A DNA stretch of 64,000 bases from a virus (IMGVR_UViG_3300044691_000566:1-64000); one strand, 5' to 3'. Shown: positions 33,541-42,106, counted from the first letter of the stretch. The notes: generated by a model from the sequence alone, not told the origin. Numbers and translations are program-made.

Positions 33541-34235
33541 GGACCATCTTGCAGGGCATCGTCGGATCGACCGCCTACGGGCTGCACACGCCCGCCTCGG
33601 ACATCGACCGCATGGGGGTGTTCGTCGTCCCCACGCCGGAAGTGGTCGGCCTGGGCCGACCGAGGGAATCGGTCGTCACCACCAAGCCGGACATCACCCA
33701 GCACGAGATCAAGAAGTTCCTCCGGCTCGTGCTCAACGGCAACCCCTCGGTCAACGAGCTGCTGTGGTTGGAGGACTACGAAGTCGTCAGCTACGAGTGG
33801 GGCGCCGGTCTGCTCGCGCTGCGCCAGTCCTTCCTGTCGGCCAGACGCGTCAGGGACGCCTACCTCGGGTATGCCACCCAGCAGTTCAGGGACCTGGAGC
33901 GGCGCGACGGCACGTTCGGGCCGGATCTGCGGAAGCGGACGGAGAAGCACGCCCGGCATCTGCGGCGGCTGGTGGACCAGGGCTATGACCTGTACACCAC
34001 GGGTACGCTCCTGATCCGGGTGCAGGACCCCGAGGCCGTCCACGAGTTCGGCCGCCAGGTGGCCGCTGAGGTCCAGCGCGAGGACCCCGACCAGCGCTTC
34101 CGTACGGCCACCGCGTTCATGGAGGAGGCCAAGACGCGGTTCGACCTCGCCACGACGGTGCTCCCCGAGCACCCGGACACCGACCGTGTCAACCGCTGGC
34201 TCGTCCAGCTCCGCAAGGCCCACTGGGAGATCTGA
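33537..34235 (+). CDS. RlaP-like nucleotidyltransferase (RNA-repair associated)
   Basis: Product of 232 residues. GSTAYGLHTPASDIDR at residues 10-25 is the nucleotidyltransferase signature, with G10-S11 and metal-binding D22 and D24. The downstream ITQHEIKKFLRLVLNGNP and ELLWL match the RlaP branch of the DNA polymerase beta-like superfamily, known to be associated with RNA repair operons. Expected role: adding nucleotides or otherwise modifying damaged RNA ends. It probably works with the RNA ligase at 46690. Confidence 0.83.
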   Translation: MRTILQGIVGSTAYGLHTPASDIDRMGVFVVPTPEVVGLGRPRESVVTTKPDITQHEIKKFLRLVLNGNPSVNELLWLEDYEVVSYEWGAGLLALRQSFLSARRVRDAYLGYATQQFRDLERRDGTFGPDLRKRTEKHARHLRRLVDQGYDLYTTGTLLIRVQDPEAVHEFGRQVAAEVQREDPDQRFRTATAFMEEAKTRFDLATTVLPEHPDTDRVNRWLVQLRKAHWEI

Positions 34236-34490
34236 ATGGAACGCTACAGTTTCCGGCTGGTGCTCGACCGACCGATGACGCAGGCGGATGAGGACACTTT
34301 TGATCATTCGCCTCACTTCACCGACGGCAAGGTATCCCTGCTGATGTCGGAGGCTGGGCAGCCCACCGTGCTCGAATGTGACGACGTCCTTGCCGTCAGC
34401 AAGAACGCAGCCATGACCGACGTGATCCGGCGTATTGGTCTGATCAACAACCTGCGGGTGACCGAATGTCTGCCTGCGGAGGAGATTTAA
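34236..34490 (+). CDS. small hypothetical protein
   Basis: Product of 84 residues, ATG 34236 immediately after the previous stop. Alpha/beta. Cotranscribed with the RlaP-like gene. No family recognised. Confidence 0.78.
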   Translation: MERYSFRLVLDRPMTQADEDTFDHSPHFTDGKVSLLMSEAGQPTVLECDDVLAVSKNAAMTDVIRRIGLINNLRVTECLPAEEI

Positions 34491-34739
34491 GTGCCCGAGC
34501 GTCCGACGGCCAGCACCATAACCGACGACCAGTTGGACGCTCTGTGGGACTGCCTGGACCAGGTCGATGCCCTCCACCGCGAGGCGCCCCTGTACAGCGA
34601 CCTGGGACCGCCGGACCCCTCCGGTTACTGCGTCTGCGGCGAATCGGGCCCCTGCACCACCATGAAGATCATTTCCCGCCAGAGATCGATAGCCCTGGAG
34701 TCCCCATACCTACCGGAGACCGCAGACCGAGAAGACTGA
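34491..34739 (+). CDS. small hypothetical protein
   Basis: Product of 82 residues, GTG 34491 adjacent to the previous stop, with GGAGGA upstream. Contains CVCGESGPC. No family recognised. Confidence 0.74.
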   Translation: MPERPTASTITDDQLDALWDCLDQVDALHREAPLYSDLGPPDPSGYCVCGESGPCTTMKIISRQRSIALESPYLPETADRED

Positions 34740-35038
34740 CCGACCTGGAGATCAAAGTCCTGCGTGCCCTGCGCCAGTACCACGTGAACAGGTTCGGCGC
34801 CGGGGCGGTGAACGACCGCTACCTGGCCTCCCTGGCCCAGGTGGCGGTCGACACCCTGACCACCGGCTCGTTCAACGACCGCCGCCGGGTCACCGACCGG
34901 ATACAGCACTACGCCGACCCCGGCTGCACCCCGGACAGCCTCCGCAAGCTCGCCCGACACATCGAGGGCTCGTTCCATACGATGCCCAACGGCTGGGTGA
35001 GCGCCGATCCCCAGAAAGGACGGATCGCCGATGAGTGA
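34736..35038 (+). CDS. hypothetical protein with apparent CTG start
   Basis: Product of 100 residues if CTG 34736, which overlaps the previous stop as CTGA, is the start; this mirrors the ATGA/GTGA/TTGA junctions elsewhere. No ATG, GTG or TTG exists in this frame between 34640 and 34783. An ATA at 34706 with a well-placed GGAG is the other option. The sequence from TDLEIKVLRALRQYH is clearly protein-like. Function unknown. Confidence 0.62.
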   Translation: MTDLEIKVLRALRQYHVNRFGAGAVNDRYLASLAQVAVDTLTTGSFNDRRRVTDRIQHYADPGCTPDSLRKLARHIEGSFHTMPNGWVSADPQKGRIADE

Positions 35039-35585
35039 GCCGCCGACCCCGAAGAAGCCGATCACCTGGCCTGAGGTCCCCTGCGACGGGGAGTCGATGA
35101 GCCGGATGACCAGGGAGATGTTCGACAAGCGCGGCGGTCTGTACCCGGTCGTTCAGGAGAATCGCGAGGATCGCTGGCGGACCCTGGTGCTGGCCTACGA
35201 GGCCAACCCCGACTTCTACAATGCCTGGCGCTGGATCAACGAGCACCCGTTGTTCTACCGGTTCAACCGCGAGATCCACGAGCGCGGCCTCATGGAGAAC
35301 CGGGCCGTCGTGGACGGCGGCATGGGCGGCATCGAGATCATTCCCGTCATGGTCAACCCGGCCGATGACACACATTCTCAGGACCCCCGGCTGAACACCA
35401 AGCTGGCGTTCTGGGTGGAGGTCTTCCCCAGGGCCTGGGAGATCGAGCCTGCCAAATCCCTGCACGCGTACGAGCAGGACACCGGGGGCGACACGTACGA
35501 GGAGGCCATCGTCAACGTCGCGGCCGGGATCTACGAGTACTACGGCAATGACCGGGCCCGCCTGGACGAGGAGTGGAAGCAGTGA
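35031..35585 (+). CDS. hypothetical protein
   Basis: Product of 184 residues, ATG 35031, overlapping the previous gene by 8 nt. Aromatic-rich helical centre (FYNAWRWINEHPLFYRFN). It resembles small uncharacterised actinophage proteins. Function unknown. Confidence 0.82.
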   Translation: MSEPPTPKKPITWPEVPCDGESMSRMTREMFDKRGGLYPVVQENREDRWRTLVLAYEANPDFYNAWRWINEHPLFYRFNREIHERGLMENRAVVDGGMGGIEIIPVMVNPADDTHSQDPRLNTKLAFWVEVFPRAWEIEPAKSLHAYEQDTGGDTYEEAIVNVAAGIYEYYGNDRARLDEEWKQ

Positions 35586-35766
35586 ACGTGTCCCTGGACG
35601 ATTTCCAGCCCGTCGAGCCCCTGGTGGGCAAGACCCTGGTCCTGGAGACCACCAGGACCTATCCCTGCGGGAGTGGCCTGGGGACCATGCCGAAGCGGTC
35701 TATCACCCGCAGGGGCACACGGTGACCGAGACCGTGGAGTACAAGGTCGTCGAGGTGAAGCCGTGA
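35582..35766 (+). pseudogene. small gene split by a -1 frame change
   Basis: GTG 35582, overlapping the previous stop, opens a frame reading VSLDDFQPVEPLVGKTLVLE that stops at 35725. The adjacent frame carries the more convincing C-terminus (EAVYHPQGHTVTETVEYKV) to 35766. The two halves join sensibly near 35655-35665. Possible explanations: an authentic frameshift mutation, programmed -1 frameshifting or a one-base sequence error. No classical slippery heptamer is seen. Confidence 0.55.
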
Positions 35767-36059
35767 TGCACCGCAGGCCCCACGAGATCGAGCTGACCCT
35801 GCCGTACGGCGTGCTGGTGAGCGCCCTGTCCCAGTTGGAGAAGATGGAGCTTCTCGGCTTGATCGAGGACGTGGAGGATCAGATCTGCGACTGGGACCTG
35901 ATCGTGCGGCTCAAGAAATGGGTCGACCGGCGGCACAGGCAACTGGCCAAGGAGCGGGCCGAAGAGGAGTCCCGGCGGACGCGCTGCTGTGTCCAGTCGA
36001 CCGAGTATTCCGACCTCAGGGTTCACGCCAGCCCGCACGTGAATTGCATCCTGCGGTGA
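35766..36059 (+). CDS. hypothetical protein
   Basis: Product of 97 residues, ATG 35766 (or GTG 35763). Helical, with a basic centre (KKWVDRRHRQLAKERA) and three Cys near the end. Overlaps the next start. No family recognised. Confidence 0.76.
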   Translation: MHRRPHEIELTLPYGVLVSALSQLEKMELLGLIEDVEDQICDWDLIVRLKKWVDRRHRQLAKERAEEESRRTRCCVQSTEYSDLRVHASPHVNCILR

Positions 36060-36271
36060 AGATACCCATCGAGAAGCACCTCATCGCCCGGTTCACCCAG
36101 CCGATCGAGACCCTGGAGTGGCTGCGGCAGCGGGGATACCGAGGGGTGGCCACGCTCGTGCCGGGGATCTCGGGCGGAGGGCTGATATTCAGCAAGAAGA
36201 ACGAACCGGCCTACCTGGCCAATGTGGGGGACACATTGATATGGGACGGCGAGAAGGTCGTCATCCAGTAG
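36056..36271 (+). CDS. small hypothetical protein
   Basis: Product of 71 residues, GTG 36056 overlapping the previous stop. Compact alpha/beta (IETLEWLRQRGYRGVATLV). No family recognised. Confidence 0.76.
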   Translation: MKIPIEKHLIARFTQPIETLEWLRQRGYRGVATLVPGISGGGLIFSKKNEPAYLANVGDTLIWDGEKVVIQ

Positions 36272-36283
36272 TCGAGGAGCACA

Positions 36284-36823
36284 GTGTCGTCGAGCAATCT
36301 CAGTTTCCGTACCCCTGCCGAACTGATGGGCAAGTTCCGGATCCGGGACATCAAGGGCGTGAAAAACCCGGGCGCCATCGCCAAGCGGGACGTCGAGCGC
36401 TGGTACTCGATGCTGGACGCGTGCCGGAAGCAAGTGCGGCTCCAACCCGCCGAGGCCGTGGTGATGATCTATGCCGCCAACTGGTGGCTCAGCGCCATGA
36501 GCGGGGAGTCGCTCTTGGCGCTGCCCCAGCAGTTGCGCCGGGATCTGAGGATGGACCCCTTCTACCGCGACGCCCAGGACTCGCTGGGCGAGCTGGTCAC
36601 GGAGTGGCCCCTGGGGACGCGTGCGGCCATATGGGACGCCGCTGAGCGCTACGACGTCCTGGCCCACCACCACCCCGACACCACCTTCGGGGCCGCCCTG
36701 CACCAGGTGGGCCTGCACTCCTACAGGCTGGCGCCCGAGGAGCTGGCCGTGGTGGAGACCCTCTCCGCCGTAGAGGCCGACAATTTGCCTGCCGCCTATA
36801 TGCAGGCCGTAAACGAAAGGTGA
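36284..36823 (+). CDS. hypothetical protein
   Basis: Product of 179 residues, GTG 36284 after GAGGAG. Helical, Ala-rich. No family recognised. Confidence 0.82.
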   Translation: MSSSNLSFRTPAELMGKFRIRDIKGVKNPGAIAKRDVERWYSMLDACRKQVRLQPAEAVVMIYAANWWLSAMSGESLLALPQQLRRDLRMDPFYRDAQDSLGELVTEWPLGTRAAIWDAAERYDVLAHHHPDTTFGAALHQVGLHSYRLAPEELAVVETLSAVEADNLPAAYMQAVNER

Positions 36824-36829
36824 TCCACC

Positions 36830-37573
36830 ATGGCGTTTGAAACAGAGGTCTACGACCAGTTGCACGGGGAGGGCTATCCGGAGTACAAAGACCATCTTCG
36901 GTCCCTTTACCAAGGTTACGGCGGACGGGAGCAGCGCCTGAGCACCTATGTCTCATCCACCTCCTCCCCCGTCACGAAGCAGTATTACTTCCAGCTTGCC
37001 CTCATGGGCTACCCGGCGAACGCCCAGCAGATTTCTATGGATCTGGAGATCCCGGCAGACCGCGTTATGGACAACGTGCTGGTACGTATCTATCGGGAGG
37101 TGCAGGAGCAGTTCACCTTCAGACTGAGCCCGTACGGGCCGCAGACGATTGAGCACGTGGTCCACTATGAGGTGCTGGTGAGGCTTAGGCAGCGCCTGCT
37201 GGGTGCGGTGAGAGTATCTGTACCCGAGGAGTACGAGGGGGTCGCCGAGGGGAACTTCTCCATGGCGAGCTGCAACAACCTCATCTTCAAGAGGTACCTC
37301 CAGGGCGTCCTGGAGAAGAACACCATGATCGTGGTCTCGCCCGCCCGGCCGGATGAGGCATTGCTGCGCATGGGAGGGCCGTGGACGTTCGGTGCCGACC
37401 CTTCTCGTGCCGACGGCTACGTTTCGAAGCTCATCGGGCGCGCTCCGTCCGAGAAGGGTTCGCAGCTCCAGGACGTGGCCCAGCGCAGCCCGCTGAGCGC
37501 CCAGGACGTGGCGACCAGGAGGCCGACTGCCGCCCGAGAGGTCTTCGAGGGTGCCACGGAGCTGGACCTGTGA
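36830..37573 (+). CDS. hypothetical protein with less GC-biased codons
   Basis: Product of 247 residues, ATG 36830. Mixed alpha/beta with several A/T-ending codons, unlike its neighbours, which may indicate recent transfer. Contains PANAQQISMDLEIPADRVMD. No family recognised. Confidence 0.82.
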   Translation: MAFETEVYDQLHGEGYPEYKDHLRSLYQGYGGREQRLSTYVSSTSSPVTKQYYFQLALMGYPANAQQISMDLEIPADRVMDNVLVRIYREVQEQFTFRLSPYGPQTIEHVVHYEVLVRLRQRLLGAVRVSVPEEYEGVAEGNFSMASCNNLIFKRYLQGVLEKNTMIVVSPARPDEALLRMGGPWTFGADPSRADGYVSKLIGRAPSEKGSQLQDVAQRSPLSAQDVATRRPTAAREVFEGATELDL

Positions 37574-37755
37574 GCGAAGAGCTGGAGGGCTTCTTCGACC
37601 TGGAGGACGACGACGTCCCGATCCGCTGGTTCGACGCGGCGTACGAGTCGGAGTGCCCCGGCTGCGGGGCGACGATCTTCCCCGGGGATCGGGCCGGGTA
37701 CGTCGGCCACGACGACCAGGCCAGTTGTGCGGGGTGCTGTCTCCAGGCGTCGTAG
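37570..37755 (+). CDS. zinc-ribbon small protein
   Basis: Product of 61 residues, GTG 37570 overlapping the previous stop. ECPGCGATIFPGD and CAGCC form a four-Cys zinc ribbon of the kind found near phage nucleases. Last gene before a terminator. Confidence 0.78.
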   Translation: MSEELEGFFDLEDDDVPIRWFDAAYESECPGCGATIFPGDRAGYVGHDDQASCAGCCLQAS

Positions 37756-37794
37756 CTGGCGTACAGTGCTGTCGAGAGTTGGACGAGGAAGAGG

Positions 37795-37818
37795 CCCCAG
37801 GATTTTAAAATCCTGGGG
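37795..37818 (+). terminator. perfect AT-centred palindromic terminator
   Basis: 24-bp perfect palindrome with GATTTTAAAATC at its centre and CCCCAG/CTGGGG arms, just before promoter copy 10. It could act in both directions. Confidence 0.75.
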
Positions 37819-37827
37819 CTTCCCGTC

Positions 37828-37857
37828 TTACCGCTCCAAGGATCCTTGGTGTAGAGT
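37828..37857 (+). promoter_or_regulatory. accessory-type promoter (copy 10)
   Basis: TTACCG, spacer CTCCAAGGATCCTTGGTG, TAGAGT; the spacer core CCAAGGATCCTTGG is a perfect 14-bp palindrome. Confidence 0.87.
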
Positions 37858-37897
37858 CGAGATGTCCCGCCAGCGACACCGACTCCACGGAGGCACC

Positions 37898-38197
37898 ATG
37901 AAGCACCAGGTCGCCCGATACGAGGCCCACCGTCCCGCAGGGATGGAGACGAACGACTTCATACTCCTCTTGATGAGCCCCGAAGAGCGCGAGATCTACA
38001 CCGAAGCCATGGTCCGCGCCGGTACCAGCGGCCCCATCCTGGTCAACGGCAAGATCGTCCTCATCTCCGGAGTCCGCATGGACGAGATCTTCCGGGTGGC
38101 CAAGGACAAGGGCGGGCGCCCTTGCTATGAGGACGAGGAGACCGGCTACGTCCACGTGGGCCACTTCGTCTTCGTTCCGGCCCCTGAGGAGAGCTGA
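37898..38197 (+). CDS. tandem-duplicated small protein, copy A
   Basis: Product of 99 residues, ATG 37898 after GGAGG. It aligns along its length with the next gene: YE-x-HRP start, a helix ending A-x-x-(T/D)-x-GP(I/L)(L/M)V(N/D)G(K/R)V, and a closing HV(G/Y)-x-F-(V/I)(F/Y)VP strand. Function unknown. Confidence 0.83.
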   Translation: MKHQVARYEAHRPAGMETNDFILLLMSPEEREIYTEAMVRAGTSGPILVNGKIVLISGVRMDEIFRVAKDKGGRPCYEDEETGYVHVGHFVFVPAPEES

Positions 38198-38487
38198 TGC
38201 GCTTCCAGCACGTCGTCTACGAGATACACAGGCCCGTCCACCGGCAGATGCCCCAGGCCATGGACGAACTGAGCCCTTACCAGGCCAAACTCTATGTGCA
38301 GGCCAAGGACCGTGCGGTGACGGGCGGTCCGCTCATGGTGGACGGCCGAGTGGCCACGGTGATGCAGGGGGACCTGGACCGCATCATGCGCGGCGTGTTC
38401 CGGAGTCATATCCAGCCGTGCTGGAAGGACGAGGCCACGGGCCACGTCTACGCGGGGGCCTTCATCTACGTACCGCGAAGGGGTTGA
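38197..38487 (+). CDS. tandem-duplicated small protein, copy B
   Basis: Product of 96 residues, ATG 38197 sharing one base with the previous stop. Paralogue of the gene at 37898 with the same order of motifs (YEIHRP, GGPLMVDGRV, YAGAFIYVP). Its stop overlaps the next promoter. Confidence 0.82.
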   Translation: MRFQHVVYEIHRPVHRQMPQAMDELSPYQAKLYVQAKDRAVTGGPLMVDGRVATVMQGDLDRIMRGVFRSHIQPCWKDEATGHVYAGAFIYVPRRG

Positions 38488-38513
38488 CTCTCCAACAATC
38501 CTTGGAGTAATGT
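38484..38513 (+). promoter_or_regulatory. accessory-type promoter (copy 11)
   Basis: TTGACT, spacer CTCCAACAATCCTTGGAG, TAATGT, then dyad TTGACCACGTCAA. Confidence 0.92.
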
Positions 38514-38553
38514 TGACCACGTCAAGGCGACACCGACTCCCCTGGAGGGTCAC

Positions 38554-39474
38554 ATGACCGAAGCCAAGAAGATCTCCGCCCCCGTCATCTCCCGCATCCT
38601 CAACAACGCGGGCCTCAAGAGGGCCCTCACCGGGACGAACTCCTGGAGCAGAGGCTTCGCGGTCACCGACTTCGGCCGCTACGTGAAGGTCGCCTACACC
38701 GCCGTCAACACGGAGCAGGCGGTCGAGATCCTCGGCGAGATCGCTGAAATCATCAACAACCGGGCCGACAAGAAGTACTTCGCCACGCTGGTCCGCGAGA
38801 CCTACGGCTTCGAAGTCCAGGTCGTCGCCCACGACGAGACGGACCCCGAGCAGAACGAGGCCCGCAGGGCCATCGAGCTGGAGAAGCTGGCCGCCCTCCA
38901 CCCGGCCGCGCCGGAGATCAAGGACGTCCGCAAGGCGCTCCTCGGCTACGGCGGCAGCGAGTTCGTGCCGAACCAGGTCTCGGGCTTCCACATCGAGCGC
39001 AAGTCCGACGACACCCGGCTGGTGCGCGTCACCTGGCGCGAGACCTCCTTCACCTCCTACGGGAAGAACAACACCCCGGAGGAGAAGGAGAGCATCATCC
39101 ACGACACCCTGGAGAACTTCGGTCACCGGCTGGTGAAGGCGGGCTTCGACGTTCAGGTGGACTACGACGACGACTGGTGCCTGATCGTGGGCATGCCGGG
39201 GGAGTTCACCCCGGTCGAGGAGGAGACCCCGGAGGAGGTCCGCGAGGCCCTGCTGAAGCTGCGGGAGGCCGTGGAGGACGACGACTCGCTCTACAGCACC
39301 CGCCGGGCCGGGGACTACTCGGTCTTCGTCCGCAGGGGCATCCAGCGCCTGGAGGTCTTCTACGGCCAGGGCGAGTACCGCTCCAAGGGGTTTCTGGGCC
39401 GGGGGGAGACCGTCCGCTTCACCAAGCTGGACGCGAAGCTCCTGAACTTCATCCGGGACGAACTGATCGGCTGA
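38554..39474 (+). CDS. hypothetical protein with internally repeated domain
   Basis: Product of 306 residues. Two copies of one alpha/beta unit: the first spans VISRILNNAGLKRA to FEVQVVAHD, the second VRKALLGYGGSEF to QVDYDDDWCLIVG. A single copy forms the protein at 41310. After the second copy is a charged C-terminal part. Own promoter and UUCG terminator. Function unknown. Confidence 0.85.
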   Translation: MTEAKKISAPVISRILNNAGLKRALTGTNSWSRGFAVTDFGRYVKVAYTAVNTEQAVEILGEIAEIINNRADKKYFATLVRETYGFEVQVVAHDETDPEQNEARRAIELEKLAALHPAAPEIKDVRKALLGYGGSEFVPNQVSGFHIERKSDDTRLVRVTWRETSFTSYGKNNTPEEKESIIHDTLENFGHRLVKAGFDVQVDYDDDWCLIVGMPGEFTPVEEETPEEVREALLKLREAVEDDDSLYSTRRAGDYSVFVRRGIQRLEVFYGQGEYRSKGFLGRGETVRFTKLDAKLLNFIRDELIG

Positions 39475-39487
39475 CCCGAACCATTTC

Positions 39488-39511
39488 GGCCGCCCTCTTC
39501 GGAGGGCGGCC
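39488..39511 (+). terminator. hairpin with UUCG tetraloop
   Basis: Perfect 10-bp GC stem closed by TTCG. Confidence 0.8.
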
Positions 39512-39517
39512 CTGGGG

Positions 39518-39546
39518 TTGCACTCCAACAATCCTTGTAGTAATGT
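39518..39546 (+). promoter_or_regulatory. accessory-type promoter (copy 12)
   Basis: TTGCAC, 17-bp spacer ending CAATCCTTGTAG, TAATGT. Confidence 0.85.
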
Positions 39547-39585
39547 CTTCTTTGTCAGCAGGAATCGACTCCCCAGGAGGCCACT

Positions 39586-40626
39586 ATGGCGCTCTCCCCG
39601 CAGGCCCGCAGCGAAGCCGTCTCCCTGATGTCCAGCGAGAGCAACTTCGAGCGCAGCGGCATCTCCGGCCAGCGAGCCAGCAAGTCCTCGCTTCCCCCTC
39701 GTCAGGGCGAGCTGCCCGAGGACGTCTATCGCGACCTGGTGGAGACCATCAGCCGGGACGACGTGTCCTACGTGATCTTCTCCTACCAGACCCCGATCGC
39801 CTGGGTGCACCGCAACGGCGCCGTGACGATGCCGGAGATCGGGTACTCCGCGACCACGAGCCAGCACCGGAAGATGGTCCGCGAGGCGTTCCCCGACCTG
39901 GTGAACGTGCGCGACATGCTGGCGGAGAGCCGGGCCGCCGCGTCGGTCACGGCCCCCTCGGCCAGCCAGTACGCCGAGCTGGGTGAGGACGACCTGATCG
40001 AGCTGGCCTCGGGGCTGGGTTCGCGGCTGAGCGAGATTCGTAGCGAGATGATCCGCCAGGACACCACGCTGGAACTGGTAGCCGTGGTCGAGGCCCTGAA
40101 GGCCCGGCGTGACGCCACCGCCAAGGCCCGGCACCGGATCGGCGAGTACCTGCGCCACCAGGGCCTCCTGGAGGCCAAGTACCAGGCGGCCCAGGCCAGT
40201 ACCTCGGACCACGCCAAGCGCACGGACAAGCAGCCCGATGAGGTTGTGAGCGAGGTCCGGGCCGATGAGTACACGGTTGCGGCCAAGCTCCTGCTGAGCG
40301 ACCTGAACCGCGTGGTGGGCCTGACCGTCCGCGACTCCAAGGCGGAGTTCTACGCTGAGCAGGAGGCCCGGCTGGCGCACTACCTGGAGCACCAGGGCAC
40401 CAAGCTGCCGGAGAAGCAGCGGGTGCTGCTGGCGTGCATCGCCAAGGGACACATCACCGCGTACAGCACCGAAGGCTACCGCCAGGCCTACGACACGAAG
40501 TGCGACACCTGCCAGCGCCCCGACGGCCGCACCGTGGGCGCCTTGGAGCGGAAGGGCTTCCTGGGGTCTCGCAGGGGTCTGGGCTGGAACTCCGGCTCCA
40601 CGCTGTGCCTGAAGAAGCCCAGTTGA
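39586..40626 (+). CDS. hypothetical protein
   Basis: Product of 346 residues, ATG 39586 after CTCCCCAGGAGG. Ser-rich N-terminus, long helical middle, and a C-terminal CDTCQRPDGR followed by a basic GSRRGLGW patch. No family recognised. Confidence 0.84.
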   Translation: MALSPQARSEAVSLMSSESNFERSGISGQRASKSSLPPRQGELPEDVYRDLVETISRDDVSYVIFSYQTPIAWVHRNGAVTMPEIGYSATTSQHRKMVREAFPDLVNVRDMLAESRAAASVTAPSASQYAELGEDDLIELASGLGSRLSEIRSEMIRQDTTLELVAVVEALKARRDATAKARHRIGEYLRHQGLLEAKYQAAQASTSDHAKRTDKQPDEVVSEVRADEYTVAAKLLLSDLNRVVGLTVRDSKAEFYAEQEARLAHYLEHQGTKLPEKQRVLLACIAKGHITAYSTEGYRQAYDTKCDTCQRPDGRTVGALERKGFLGSRRGLGWNSGSTLCLKKPS

Positions 40627-40802
40627 TAATCCCCGACCGGCTGGCGGAGATCCAGGAGGATCTCCGCCGGTTAGCCGTCGATCCGACCAGCGAGGGCATT
40701 CAGCAGGTCCTGGAGGACTGGGACGAGCGCCAGCAGATGTACGACAACACCACAACCGGCTGGAGCCGGGCCTCAAGCCAAGGAGACACCCATGCAGGAT
40801 GA
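40623..40802 (+). CDS. small helical protein
   Basis: Product of 59 residues, TTG 40623 overlapping the previous stop (TTGA). Single long helix (RLAEIQEDLRRLAVD). No family recognised. Confidence 0.65.
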   Translation: MIIPDRLAEIQEDLRRLAVDPTSEGIQQVLEDWDERQQMYDNTTTGWSRASSQGDTHAG

Positions 40803-41175
40803 GCTGGACCAGACCCCCGAGTCGGCATTCAAGGTCGAGGTCAATGCCGAGGGGTTCGTGGAGGTGACGATGCCCCGCGATGTGTTTTTCGCCGGGGAGT
40901 CGCTTCCCGGGGACAACACGGTCCGGCTGTTCCTCAATGAGAAGCAGGCGAAGGAGCTGTCCCGCGCGCAGTCGGACTACTTCCTGACCACCGTGGTGGA
41001 GGCGGCCGAGAAGGCCGTCAGGAACCTCCCCAAGGACAGCGTGCGCCGGGATCTGGGCCGCGCCGGGATCAAGCTCCTGCGGCGCTTCCACGAGGGTTTC
41101 ACGGACCGGGCGAAGATGGCCGAGCACCTGGGGCACGCCCAGGAGGTCTTCGACAAGCACGTCCCGAAGAGCTGA
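40792..41175 (+). CDS. hypothetical protein
   Basis: Product of 127 residues, ATG 40792 after AAGGAG, overlapping the previous gene by 11 nt. Beta N-terminal part and helical C-terminus. No family recognised. Confidence 0.82.
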   Translation: MQDELDQTPESAFKVEVNAEGFVEVTMPRDVFFAGESLPGDNTVRLFLNEKQAKELSRAQSDYFLTTVVEAAEKAVRNLPKDSVRRDLGRAGIKLLRRFHEGFTDRAKMAEHLGHAQEVFDKHVPKS

Positions 41176-41190
41176 CTCCGTCATGAGCGT

Positions 41191-41230
41191 GTGAGGCTCC
41201 GCAGATCCACGGCGGGGCCTCACGACTTTT
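41191..41230 (+). terminator. intrinsic terminator with T-tract
   Basis: 12-bp stem with one G-T pair (41191-41202 and 41212-41223), followed by GACTTTTTAAAA. The best classical rho-independent terminator here. Confidence 0.85.
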
Positions 41231-41242
41231 TAAAATCCCCCC

Positions 41243-41272
41243 TTGACGCTCCAACAATCCTGGGTGTAGAGT
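41243..41272 (+). promoter_or_regulatory. accessory-type promoter (copy 13)
   Basis: TTGACG, spacer CTCCAACAATCCTGGGTG, TAGAGT, then TTGACTTTGTCAA. Confidence 0.9.
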
Positions 41273-41309
41273 TGACTTTGTCAAGACGACGACTCCTCGG
41301 GAGGCCCAC

Positions 41310-41624
41310 ATGGCCGCTACTGCCACCGCGAACGTGATCAGCCGGTTCCTCGGCAAGCAGGGCTTCAAGCGCAGCGCGTACTCCACCACCCGCGTGCGGG
41401 GTTGGGGCCGCTGGAGCGAGGGCTACGAGGTCAGGACCATCAACGACCAGGTCCGGGTGGAGTGGAACCTGTCGAGCAGCCACCGGTTCGGCAACGAGAA
41501 TCCGACCGAGGCCAAGTTGGACGCCATGGAGAAGGCCCTCAACGAGCGCTACACGGTCACCCGCGACAAGGTCGGCATCTCGGACCGCGTGGTCCTGATC
41601 GTCACCCCGAAGGAGGCGCTGTGA
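41310..41624 (+). CDS. single-domain homologue of the repeat in 38554
   Basis: Product of 104 residues. NVISRFLGKQGFKRSAY and the later KALNERYTV...DRVVLIVTP match the repeat unit of the 306-residue protein at 38554. ATG 41310 follows GGAGGCCCAC. Function unknown. Confidence 0.84.
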   Translation: MAATATANVISRFLGKQGFKRSAYSTTRVRGWGRWSEGYEVRTINDQVRVEWNLSSSHRFGNENPTEAKLDAMEKALNERYTVTRDKVGISDRVVLIVTPKEAL

Positions 41625-42079
41625 CCACTCGACTCGGCAAAGGCCAGCGCTGGGTGCTGGAGGAACTGGACAGCGGCGACGGCTGCTGGACCCGCAAGTC
41701 GCGCTGGGTGCTGCACACCTGTGGCGGCACGATCCGTACGCTGGACGCTCTCGCCGCACGCGGCCTGGTGACCTGCCTCGACCGTCGTGCGGGCACGGAG
41801 AGGTACGAGATCACCGACGCGGGCCGGGCGATAAACCAGCAGCCCACCTCGGCCCAACTGGACTCGCTCCTGGTCATGATGGCCGAGGAGGACTTCGAGT
41901 GGCGCGACGCCGAGGGCGGCTGGTGGTGGCGCAGCCGGGACTTCACCCGTACGTGCATGGAGCTGCTGGTCCGGCAGGGCCTGGTCGGCAAGCACGGCAA
42001 GATCTACGGCCTGGGCCACAAGGGCCTGGAGCGCGCCAAGGCCAAGGGCTATGACCCCAGCGTCATTTACGAGGACTGA
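41621..42079 (+). CDS. winged-helix-like protein (two modules)
   Basis: Product of 152 residues, GTG 41621 overlapping the previous stop. Two segments have winged-helix character: TLDALAARGLVTCLD with RYEITDAG, and CMELLVRQGLVGKHG with YGLGHKG. It may bind DNA and is a candidate regulator of the repeated promoters; that link is speculative. Confidence 0.68.
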   Translation: MTTRLGKGQRWVLEELDSGDGCWTRKSRWVLHTCGGTIRTLDALAARGLVTCLDRRAGTERYEITDAGRAINQQPTSAQLDSLLVMMAEEDFEWRDAEGGWWWRSRDFTRTCMELLVRQGLVGKHGKIYGLGHKGLERAKAKGYDPSVIYED

Positions 42080-42106
42080 GCTGCGACAACGCCTGAGGAG
42101 GCCGCC

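Noticed and set aside
38146-41223. 1025-residue minus-strand open frame
   Set aside because: Runs through promoters, terminators and several + strand genes; low-complexity antisense composition.
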